Below, one piece after another: positions 16,721-23,822 of a stretch of 33,730 nt of DNA. Where the stretch lies: contig JAYWHK010000048.1 in NCBI GenBank assembly GCA_043777755.1, positions 1 to 33,730 of the forward strand, in the 5' to 3' direction. The notes beneath the pieces were generated by a model. It was not told where the DNA came from, did not search any database, and saw only the letters and a program-made list of their open reading frames with translations. The stretch comes from CANHEE01 sp043777755. Its GTDB lineage: Bacteria; Bacteroidota; Bacteroidia; Chitinophagales; Saprospiraceae. Both the position numbers and the translations under genes were made by a program. How positions within the stretch are numbered: the stretch's first letter is position 1; every line of letters starts with the position of its first letter.

Positions 16721-18019
16721 TTACGCTGCAAATTTTGCGATTTGGCTTTCTAAAATATCCAAACCTTTGTGTAACATTTCTTCTTCAATCACCAAAGGAC
16801 AAAGCGCACGAATCACATTGCCATACGTTCCCGCACTGATGATAATTAAGCCTTCTTCCGCACAACCTTTTACAATATTAGCGACCATTTCAGTGTTTGG
16901 CAACCAAGGATTTCCGTCTTTTACAAACTCCATTGCCATCATTGCGCCCAAACCACGAACATGACCAATCGCTGAATATTTATCTTTCATCGCATAAAAA
17001 CGTTGTTCAATAATCTTTCCAACTTTTCTACCCAATTTGTTAATGTCTATTTCTTCCATGTAACGCAAAGTCGCCAACGACGCTGCACAACACACAGGAT
17101 TCCCCAAATATGTGCCGCCCAAAGTACCTGGTTTTGCACCGTCCATGATGTGCGCTTTACCCATTACACAACCGATTGGCATACCGCCGCCCATCGCTTT
17201 TGCCCAAGTCGAAATGTCTGGAGCAACGCCATAATGGTTGTACGCCGCCCATTCGCCCGTCCGTCCGAAACCCGTCTGTACTTCATCTAAAATCAATAAC
17301 ATTCCTTTTGCATCGCAAACAGCTCTCAACGCTTGCAAATAACGACGAGGAACAACATTGAATCCGCCTTCTCCTTGCACCACTTCAATAATGGCAGCTG
17401 CCATATTGCCAGCGTCCGCATGGGTAACAAAAAAGTCATTTAATTTTTGAATTTCTTGGTCAATGTATTCATTTTCGGTCATTCCTTTGCCGAATCTATA
17501 ATAATTTGGAAAATCCAAACGGTACAATTCTCCTGCAAAAGGGCCACAACCTAACTTGTTCCCAACTTTTGCAGTCAAAGACATTGCCATCATAGAACGA
17601 CCATGAAAAGCACCCGTAAAACATAAAATTCCAGCTTTCCCAGTCGCTTGACGGGCAATTTTTATTGCATTTTCGACAGCTTCCGCACCAGAATTGGTCA
17701 GCATTACCTTGGTTTCTTCACCATGTGGCAAAAGTTCAACTAATTTTTCAGCCAACTCAATATAACCATCGTACATCGCTACATTAAAACAAGTGTGCAT
17801 TAGACGTGCCGCTTGGTTTTGGATTGCTCGGACAACAGGTTCTGGGCAGTGACCAACGTTCATTACGCCAATACCAGCCGCAAAATCTATCAGTTCACGA
17901 CCATTCAAATCTGTAATTGTTGAGCCTTGCGCACTAACCGCAGTTGATGGGTTAAAAACCCCAATGGCATTTGGAACAACCTTGCGGCGGCGTTCCATTA
18001 ATTTTTCTTGTTTTGTCAT
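16721..18019 (-). CDS. gabT: Class III PLP aminotransferase, 4-aminobutyrate aminotransferase type
   Basis: This 432-aa protein is a full-length fold-type I, class III aminotransferase. Visible residues are the PLP phosphate site NSGAEAVENAIKIAR (Ser110-Gly111-Ala112), the ring-stacking region GAFHGRS (139-140), Asp245 in LDEVQTGFGRTG, and the Schiff-base Lys274 in TWAKAMGGG. The family moves the amino group of 4-aminobutyrate or similar omega-amines to 2-oxoglutarate, giving succinate semialdehyde and glutamate. No gabD lies nearby, so related substrates (5-aminovalerate, beta-alanine, ornithine) remain possible. It is cytoplasmic, has its own promoter at 18092-18122 and ends at a strong hairpin. 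Confidence 0.88.
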   Translation of the reverse strand: MTKQEKLMERRRKVVPNAIGVFNPSTAVSAQGSTITDLNGRELIDFAAGIGVMNVGHCPEPVVRAIQNQAARLMHTCFNVAMYDGYIELAEKLVELLPHGEETKVMLTNSGAEAVENAIKIARQATGKAGILCFTGAFHGRSMMAMSLTAKVGNKLGCGPFAGELYRLDFPNYYRFGKGMTENEYIDQEIQKLNDFFVTHADAGNMAAAIIEVVQGEGGFNVVPRRYLQALRAVCDAKGMLLILDEVQTGFGRTGEWAAYNHYGVAPDISTWAKAMGGGMPIGCVMGKAHIMDGAKPGTLGGTYLGNPVCCAASLATLRYMEEIDINKLGRKVGKIIEQRFYAMKDKYSAIGHVRGLGAMMAMEFVKDGNPWLPNTEMVANIVKGCAEEGLIIISAGTYGNVIRALCPLVIEEEMLHKGLDILESQIAKFAA

Positions 18020-18091
18020 TATATATAATGTTAGATTGTTAGATTATTCTTGCGAAACTTATTCGTTTTACTTTTTACTTAAAAATTTTTG

Positions 18092-18122
18092 CAAAGATAA
18101 AAAGCTAATGCCTAAAAACCAA
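18092..18122 (-). promoter_or_regulatory. Bacteroidota promoter for gabT
   Basis: On the minus strand TTG (18120-18122) and TATCTTTG (18092-18099) are separated by exactly 20 bp. The start codon at 18019 gives a leader of about 65 nt. On the plus strand, TATCTTTA at 18193-18200 is a weaker candidate -7 for the next gene. Confidence 0.65.
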
Positions 18123-18234
18123 CACATTGAACCGCTCAATTAAATTTATAAGCAATATTTACATAAAATTTTTATAATATTATTTTATATTATATCTTTA
18201 CATCAAATATATCAATTTAAAACAAACCACAATA

Positions 18235-21200
18235 ATGAAAAAAGCGTTCCAAATTTATTTTTTCCTTTTGTTTTCATTGCCAATTTTTGCGCAACACCTC
18301 GACCCAAATAATATTCCGCTTCCTACGGCAGATATGCCTTCTTGGGCAAAAACAATGTATGAAAAACCTTTGAATTTGAAAAAAATCAATGAAGCGTATC
18401 GCCTTTTTTATCAAAATAATGCTTTTGAAAAAAATAAATATACCCGTTTTTTTAAGCGTTTGAATAAAAAATTAACGCATTTTGTAAGCGATGAAGGGAT
18501 TTTTTTAGAAAATGAAAATTTAGAAAAAAACAATCAGGGTTTTTCTCAAAATACAAGCGACAATCAAGAAAGAAATGCCGCTGGGAGCTGGTCTTGCATT
18601 GGTCCAAAAGAAACTTTTTGGCTAAAAGACGACGATACGCCAACACCCGAACCTGCTTGTCCTTGGCAAACAAATGTTTATTGTATGGACGTTGCGCCTT
18701 CTAATCACAACATCGTCGTGATTGGTGCTGAAACTGGCGGCTTGTATAAAACCATTGACAAAGGGAAAAATTGGACTGAAATTGGCGCAAATTACTTGTT
18801 CCCAGGCTCTACGGAAGCCATCGCTATTCATCCAACAGACCCGAATACCTTTTATATAGGAAATAAAAGCCAAATCATCAAAACAACTGATGGCGGAATA
18901 ACTTTAAAAGCCATTCACACCGCTGCTAATTTCTATCCAAATGCGATGGTCATTAATCCGACCAACCCAAACATCATCATGGCAACGGGCGATAAAGGAT
19001 TGCTGCGCTCTACTGATGGTGGAACGACTTGGAAAAGCATCATGCCAGATGAATGTTATGACCTCCAACTCAATCCAACAGACGCTAACTTGGTGTACGC
19101 ATTGAGAAAAAAAGCGGGAACAAAGAATTTTTCTGAATTTTTGAAATCAACTGACGGAGGCACAACTTTTAATGTCATTTCGGCTGGTTGGCTAACTGGT
19201 TTTAACGAAGGCAATGGTCGTTTGGCGGTTTCTCCTGCCAATGCCAATTATATTTACACCGTTTTACTGACTGAAAATGATACGCCAAAACTGATGAAAA
19301 GCACCGACAAAGGCGAGTCTTGGACATTGATGGCTTCTGGAAATACAGCCGCTTTTGGCATGGACAATTGGCAAGGTTATTATGATTTAGGTTTGATGGT
19401 TTCCGCTAAAAATGCCGAACATCTTATCACAGGTACTGCCTCTGCTTGGAAATCTACTGATGGTGGCAAAACGTTCATTAACCTTGGCGGTTATGGCGGA
19501 TTATATCCATTACATCCTGATATTCAATCAGTTAAATCAATTGGAAACGACACTTGGATTACAACGGACGGTGGCATGAACTACTCCGCTGACTTTTTTT
19601 CGAGTACACCCGAGGCTCGAAACAACGGCATTACAGGTGCTGACTTTTGGGGTTTTTCGCAAGGTTGGAACGAAGATTTGCTGGTTGGCGGACGTTACCA
19701 CAATGGCAATACTGCCATTTTTGAGAATTTCCCAAAAGGACAATCCTTGCGTATGGGCGGTGCAGAAGCTGGTACAGGATATATGTTGCATGGGCGACCT
19801 CGCCATGTAAAATACTCGGACTTAGGCGATGGCTGGGTTATTCCTAAAAACATGAATGAAAAAGCAAATGGGCGTTTTGCCTTTTCAAAAACGCCAAATG
19901 AAGATGAATATGGCTTTAATGCAGGCGAAATTGAGATTCACCCAAGCGCATACAATACTATTTATCTAACAGAAGATTCTTTGCTTTGGAAAACAATAGA
20001 TGGTGGCATTTCCTTTGAATCGCTGTACAAATTTCCAAATTTGACAAAGAAAATTGAACTCAGCAGAAGCAATCCAAAAGTAATTTATTTGAATACCAAT
20101 GATGATATTTTTAAAAGTATTGATGAAGGAAAAAACTTTGTAAAACTCACAAAACCCGCCAATTTCAATTGTAATAAAATGTCCATGTCGCTCAATCCTT
20201 TGGACGAAAATGAGCTTTGGATTTCGGCAAATGGCGGCTCAAATGGCAATAGAATTTTTAAAACAAAAGATGGTGGAAAAACTTGGATTAACCTTTCAAC
20301 TCCGTTGGTTGCCAACTATAATCTTTACAATGTAGCACATCAAGCGGGTACAAATGGCGGTGTTTATGTTGTTGGTTTGCCGAATTTTGGCGGCAGCCGC
20401 ATTGCAAAAGTTTTTTATAGAAACAATACTTTGACAGAATGGGTTGATTTTTCTAATGGTTTGCCTTACAATTTTTCCGCTTTAAAAACCATTCCTTTTT
20501 ATAAAGATGAAAAATTGCGTATCGCTGGCGATCGTGGTATTTGGGAAAGTCCTTTTTATGAAAAATCAGACAACTTAGTACAACTACAACCTTGTGTAGA
20601 TAAATTGATGAGTATTTGCGCTCGTGATACTTTTTCATTTGAAGATTATTCAATCTACTCAGGTTCAATGCTTTATAAATGGGATTTTTTACCAAAACCA
20701 AATTTTGTAAGTGCTACGAATGTAAGAAATCCAAAAGTTGTTTTTGGAAAAAATGGAAATTACACCGCAACAATGACCGTCAATGGACAAAGCAAAACAT
20801 TAAATATTGTCGTTGGAAATGATTGCGGAATGGATACGATTCCTGGTGCAGCGTTGGCATTAGATGGCAGCTCGGGAACATACTCCGTACAAAGCAATGC
20901 GATGAATTTGAACAGCAACACCGTAACGATTTCGGCTTGGGCAAAAGCTGACGGTTTTCAACAAGATTTTGCCGCAATTTTCATGGCTCGTGGCGGCTCA
21001 ACAACAGCTGGTCTTAGTGCTACAAAAAGCAATGAATTGCGTTATCATTGGAACGATGCAGGTTATGGAAATGCTACAAAAATGATTTTACTAGACAATG
21101 AATGGGCGCACGTTGCGATGGTCGTCAGCCCTACGAATGTTAAAATTTATATGAATGGAAAGTCCGCAACTTTCAACGGAACGATTCCTGCGGAAGCCTT

Positions 21201-22152
21201 TGATGCGCCCATGAAAATAGGCTCAGATTATGGCAATAGCCGCAATTTCAATGGTTTGATTGATGAGGTTTGTGTGTTTAATCGCTCACTAACACAAGAA
21301 GAAATTCGAGAATTGATGCACTTGACCAAAGAAACTTCTTCGGCTGTTGGTTTGGTCGCTTATTATCAATTCAATGAAAAAAATGGAGCTGTGTTGGATA
21401 GAATAAATGTCAATCATCTTGGTTTTGCTGGAAATTCAGAACGAAATGTTTCGACTGCTCCCGTTGGAAAAGGAACAAGTAAAAGACTGACTATCAATAC
21501 AATAGGAAATTATGATTTTTCAAAAACTGGTTTAAAAATGAACTTCTCGAGCAACAATACGCCTAACGGAGAAGTCTGCGTTTCTCGTATTTTGCAAGCT
21601 CCTAACCAAAAACCAACAAAGGGAACTGGCGAAAACTTGTACTATATAGTGAACAATTATGGTACAAATGCGACATTCACAGGACTTTCACAACTGACTT
21701 TTGAAGGTCTGAAAAATCCTGCCGACAATAAAAGTAATTACTTGCTGTTCAAAAGAGCGTTTAATGCAGATGGCGCATCTTGGCAAAACACGAACAACAA
21801 CGCTACCCTACTCAATGCCAATCAAATTACTTTTGGAAAATTAAATGGACTGACGGAATTTGGTCAGTTTTATATTACAAAAGAAAATTGGGCAACGGGC
21901 GTAAATGACATTGAAAAAGAGATGTTTGTCGTTTATCCAAATCCAAATAAAGAAAATGAAAAAATAGTTGTAAAAACCTCATTTTCAAATGATTACAACA
22001 TAAAATTCATTGACAATTTGGGAAGAATTATTTATAATAAAACACAAAATGGCTCTACTTCTTTAGCAGATTTAAACCTTTCAAAAGGTATTTATTTTTA
22101 TGAAATTTTGTTTGAAGGAAAAAAAGTAGAAGGTAAATTGATTGTAGAATAA
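18235..22152 (+). CDS. Giant Asp-box (sortilin/BNR-like) and LamG protein with T9SS type A sorting domain
   Basis: This 1305-aa protein has a signal peptide ending LPIFAQ (about residue 20). Residues about 125-760 look like a beta-propeller with many Asp-box motifs: TIDKGKNW, STDGGTTW, STDKGESW, STDGGKTF, TIDGGISF, TKDGGKTW. This is as in sortilin/VPS10 and sialidase-like proteins. A PKD-like stretch follows (about 800-870, YKWDF, GNYTATMTVNG), then a LamG/concanavalin-like domain (about 880-1055, VTISAWAKADG, GLIDEVCVFNRSL). The end is a type A sorting domain (VYPNPNKEN, LSKGIYFYEIL). Bacteroidota relatives bind or cleave surface polysaccharide, but no sialidase catalytic set was identified. 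It is probably exported and surface-bound. The lipoprotein gene starts 32 nt later and may be co-transcribed. Confidence 0.92.
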   Translation: MKKAFQIYFFLLFSLPIFAQHLDPNNIPLPTADMPSWAKTMYEKPLNLKKINEAYRLFYQNNAFEKNKYTRFFKRLNKKLTHFVSDEGIFLENENLEKNNQGFSQNTSDNQERNAAGSWSCIGPKETFWLKDDDTPTPEPACPWQTNVYCMDVAPSNHNIVVIGAETGGLYKTIDKGKNWTEIGANYLFPGSTEAIAIHPTDPNTFYIGNKSQIIKTTDGGITLKAIHTAANFYPNAMVINPTNPNIIMATGDKGLLRSTDGGTTWKSIMPDECYDLQLNPTDANLVYALRKKAGTKNFSEFLKSTDGGTTFNVISAGWLTGFNEGNGRLAVSPANANYIYTVLLTENDTPKLMKSTDKGESWTLMASGNTAAFGMDNWQGYYDLGLMVSAKNAEHLITGTASAWKSTDGGKTFINLGGYGGLYPLHPDIQSVKSIGNDTWITTDGGMNYSADFFSSTPEARNNGITGADFWGFSQGWNEDLLVGGRYHNGNTAIFENFPKGQSLRMGGAEAGTGYMLHGRPRHVKYSDLGDGWVIPKNMNEKANGRFAFSKTPNEDEYGFNAGEIEIHPSAYNTIYLTEDSLLWKTIDGGISFESLYKFPNLTKKIELSRSNPKVIYLNTNDDIFKSIDEGKNFVKLTKPANFNCNKMSMSLNPLDENELWISANGGSNGNRIFKTKDGGKTWINLSTPLVANYNLYNVAHQAGTNGGVYVVGLPNFGGSRIAKVFYRNNTLTEWVDFSNGLPYNFSALKTIPFYKDEKLRIAGDRGIWESPFYEKSDNLVQLQPCVDKLMSICARDTFSFEDYSIYSGSMLYKWDFLPKPNFVSATNVRNPKVVFGKNGNYTATMTVNGQSKTLNIVVGNDCGMDTIPGAALALDGSSGTYSVQSNAMNLNSNTVTISAWAKADGFQQDFAAIFMARGGSTTAGLSATKSNELRYHWNDAGYGNATKMILLDNEWAHVAMVVSPTNVKIYMNGKSATFNGTIPAEAFDAPMKIGSDYGNSRNFNGLIDEVCVFNRSLTQEEIRELMHLTKETSSAVGLVAYYQFNEKNGAVLDRINVNHLGFAGNSERNVSTAPVGKGTSKRLTINTIGNYDFSKTGLKMNFSSNNTPNGEVCVSRILQAPNQKPTKGTGENLYYIVNNYGTNATFTGLSQLTFEGLKNPADNKSNYLLFKRAFNADGASWQNTNNNATLLNANQITFGKLNGLTEFGQFYITKENWATGVNDIEKEMFVVYPNPNKENEKIVVKTSFSNDYNIKFIDNLGRIIYNKTQNGSTSLADLNLSKGIYFYEILFEGKKVEGKLIVE

Positions 22153-22184
22153 TTGTATTTAAAAACCAAGAATATTAGAATAAA

Positions 22185-22643
22185 ATGACAAAAAAAACGC
22201 TACCATTTGCACTCTTTGTTTTCATACTTTTTAGTTGCGCAGAAACAAAACCCAAAGAAGAACTAAACACAGCTCAAAAAACCAATACAAATTTATTAAC
22301 GCCAACGTGTAGCGATTGTATCAGCACCGATGATGCCGCCAAGCACATCAATGAAAAGGTAAAAGTAACAGGAGTTGTCAAAAAAATAACCACCGTCGAA
22401 TGGGAGGATAGCGAACCTACTTTTATTGACTTGGATTATTCTTTCCCTGGAAATCCAATGAATGTAGTTGTTTTTAAAGAAAATAAAGCAAAATTTAAAA
22501 ACCTCAACGCCTTACTTAACCAACAAATAAGCGTACAGGGTTTGATAAAAATGCACCATTACGAAGGAAATGCAAATTATCCCGCTTCGGATTATCCACA
22601 AATTATACTGACAGAACCCGAGCAGATTAGCATTGTAAAATAA
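22185..22643 (+). CDS. Small lipoprotein with OB-fold-like domain
   Basis: This 152-aa protein has a lipoprotein signal (LFVFILFSC, Cys18). A low-complexity linker follows, then a domain of about 100 residues starting TCSDCISTDDAAKHINEKVK. The strands VKVTGVVKKI, TFIDLDY, NVVVFKEN, ISVQGLIKMH and PQIILTEPEQI resemble the bacterial OB-fold of tRNA_anti-like or YdeI-like envelope proteins. Such proteins sit in the periplasm and bind small ligands or partners that are mostly unknown. The domain call rests on the strand pattern and is moderate. The gene follows the Asp-box protein closely. Its stop is 5 nt before the promoter of the repeat RNA locus. Confidence 0.75.
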   Translation: MTKKTLPFALFVFILFSCAETKPKEELNTAQKTNTNLLTPTCSDCISTDDAAKHINEKVKVTGVVKKITTVEWEDSEPTFIDLDYSFPGNPMNVVVFKENKAKFKNLNALLNQQISVQGLIKMHHYEGNANYPASDYPQIILTEPEQISIVK

Positions 22644-22648
22644 AAAAA

Positions 22649-22680
22649 TTTGCATCTTTCAGAAAAAAATCTTAATTTTG
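22649..22680 (+). promoter_or_regulatory. Strong Bacteroidota promoter of the 22-nt-repeat locus
   Basis: TTTG (22649-22652) and TAATTTTG (22673-22680) are 20 bp apart, a complete match to the Bacteroidota TTTG-N20-TAnnTTTG promoter and among the best in the window. Transcription should start near 22685-22688. No protein gene follows on this strand before the terminator at 22851. Confidence 0.75.
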
Positions 22681-22713
22681 CAGCGAGGTGAAGCCTAACA
22701 CCGTAAAAAAACC

Positions 22714-22825
22714 GTGACTCAGCGACGCATAGCAAGTGTAACCTACAACAGAAAGTGGTGCGACCTAATGGCAGATAGTTGGTGTAACTCACGACAGACA
22801 GTAGCGCAACTCATGGCGTACAATA
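22714..22825 (+). repeat. Tandem array of five degenerate 22-nt units
   Basis: Units start at 22714, 22736, 22758, 22782 and 22804 (spacing 22, 22, 24, 22) with a degenerate sixth at 22826. Openings are GTGACTCAG, GTGTAACCTA, GTGCGACCTA, GTGTAACTCA and GCGCAACTCA. Second halves share a pattern like GRCAGAnAGTA (GGCAGATAGTT, GACAGACAGTA, GGCGTACAATA). A possible earlier diverged unit starts at 22688. There are no spacers between units, so it is not a CRISPR array. Confidence 0.7.
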
Positions 22826-22850
22826 GCGTGAAAAAAACACGTCACAAATT

Positions 22851-22884
22851 AGAAAAGCGCATCTGGTGACAGATGCGCTTTTCT
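22851..22884. terminator. Perfect 14-bp hairpin terminator shared by the repeat RNA and parA
   Basis: AGAAAAGCGCATCT (22851-22864) pairs with 22871-22884 around the loop GGTGAC. On the plus strand it is followed by CTTTTATG; on the minus strand it lies 34 nt beyond the parA stop. It probably terminates both transcripts. Confidence 0.8.
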
Positions 22885-22917
22885 CTTTTATGTAAAATCT
22901 TTTCTAAAAAAGGCTTT

Positions 22918-23685
22918 TTATTTTTGTTTTGCCAAAAACTCCTGCGCCAAATTCAAGAAATTTGTCGCACCTTTGCTTGAAGCATCGTACATAATAACTG
23001 GTTTGTGCAAACTTGGAGCTTCACCAATTCGGCTATTTCTATGAATAATCGTATCGTAAATCTTGCCTTGCGCCATATTGCGAACTTCTTGCAACACAAC
23101 ATTCGCCAAACGCAAACGGCTGTCATACATAGACAACAAAACACCTTCAATCTCTAATTTTGGATTCAATTGTTTTTTTACTAAATTAATAGTATTGTTC
23201 AATTTTGACAAACCTTCCAAAGCAAAAATCTCACACTGTACAGGAATCAAAACGGTGTCCGCCGCCGTCAATCCATTAACCGTCACCAAACCCAAAGAAG
23301 GCAAACAATCAATAAAAATATAATCGTATTCGTCCCTGATTTTGCTCACTATCGTATCTAAAACATACTCTCTCTTAAAACGGTTAATCAACTCCAATTC
23401 AGCACCAACCAAATCAATATTGGCAGGAATAACGTACAAATTAGGCGTTTCCGTTGCTTGAATAGCGTGGTGAGGATCAACTTCATCGTCCACCATAATA
23501 TCATAAATTGTAAAAGTTTCATCGTCTGGAAAAACACCAGTGCCAGAAGAGCTATTTCCTTGTGGATCAAGGTCAATCAACAAGACTTTTTTCTCTAAAA
23601 CAGCCAAACAAGCCGATAAATTAATAGCTGTTGTTGTTTTACCAACACCACCTTTTTGATTCGCAATTGCGATTACTTTACCCAT
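22918..23685 (-). CDS. parA: ParA/Soj-family partition ATPase
   Basis: This 255-aa protein has the deviant Walker A motif KGGVGKTTTAINLS (residues 11-24), the switch regions LIDLDPQGNSSSG and YIFIDCLPSLG, and the typical end IRNSRIGEAPS-like (HRNSRIGEAPSLHKP). Length and motifs match chromosomal ParA/Soj, which binds DNA non-specifically in its ATP form and moves ParB-parS complexes. In most genomes parB follows directly. Here the next sequence downstream is the terminator and the oppositely oriented repeat locus, so no ParB gene accompanies it in this window. ParB may lie elsewhere, or this ParA may position another cargo. Its promoter is divergent from the SWIM protein gene. Confidence 0.9.
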   Translation of the reverse strand: MGKVIAIANQKGGVGKTTTAINLSACLAVLEKKVLLIDLDPQGNSSSGTGVFPDDETFTIYDIMVDDEVDPHHAIQATETPNLYVIPANIDLVGAELELINRFKREYVLDTIVSKIRDEYDYIFIDCLPSLGLVTVNGLTAADTVLIPVQCEIFALEGLSKLNNTINLVKKQLNPKLEIEGVLLSMYDSRLRLANVVLQEVRNMAQGKIYDTIIHRNSRIGEAPSLHKPVIMYDASSKGATNFLNLAQEFLAKQK

Positions 23686-23724
23686 TGAGTTTTGTTTTTA
23701 ATTCTTTTTTTTACAATTCGAGTG

Positions 23725-23732
23725 CAAAGATA
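23725..23732 (-). promoter_or_regulatory. Candidate -7 element (TATCTTTG) for parA
   Basis: On the minus strand TATCTTTG lies 39 bp before the parA start codon at 23685. The upstream region is a T/A run without a clear TTG. Confidence 0.45.
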
Positions 23733-23785
23733 CGCTTTTTTGATAGTTTTTCATTTTTTTTATAAAAAAAAATAAACAAAAGCAC

Positions 23786-23793
23786 TAACTTTG
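23786..23793 (+). promoter_or_regulatory. Candidate -7 element (TAACTTTG) for the SWIM protein gene
   Basis: TAACTTTG fits TAnnTTTG, 29 bp before the ATG at 23823. An A-rich tract precedes it instead of a recognisable -33 motif. The two divergent -7 boxes are about 55 bp apart. Confidence 0.45.
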
Positions 23794-23822
23794 CGCAATA
23801 ATCAATACAATTCCTATTTTTT

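Larger units (their letters stand above)
22687..22890 (+). ncRNA. Candidate ~200-nt non-coding RNA built of degenerate 22-nt repeats
   Basis: A complete promoter just upstream and a perfect 14-bp hairpin terminator define a transcription unit of about 200 nt. Its interior is about 46% G+C by hand count, above its surroundings. It consists mainly of tandem units of 22 nt (22714-22825), followed by a small hairpin, CGTG-AAAAAAA-CACG. A 33-codon ORF (22768-22869) exists, but it ends inside the terminator loop and has an unremarkable sequence. I do not recognise 6S, tmRNA, SRP RNA, RNase P RNA or a known riboswitch. Promoter, terminator and repeats are seen directly; the RNA itself is inferred. 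Confidence 0.6.

Noticed and set aside
18235..20600. Sialidase enzyme because of the many Asp boxes
   Set aside because: The Asp boxes are structural propeller motifs shared by many proteins. The catalytic Arg triad and Tyr/Glu pair could not be identified.
22768..22869. 33-codon ORF (MADSWCNSRQ...) inside the repeat RNA locus
   Set aside because: The 22-nt period is not a multiple of three, so the repeats are not conserved as codons, and the stop falls in the terminator loop. Not excluded as a leader peptide, but not supported.
22918..23685. Plasmid or phage partition locus
   Set aside because: The surrounding genes are chromosomal housekeeping types, and no replication protein, ParB or mobile gene is present.
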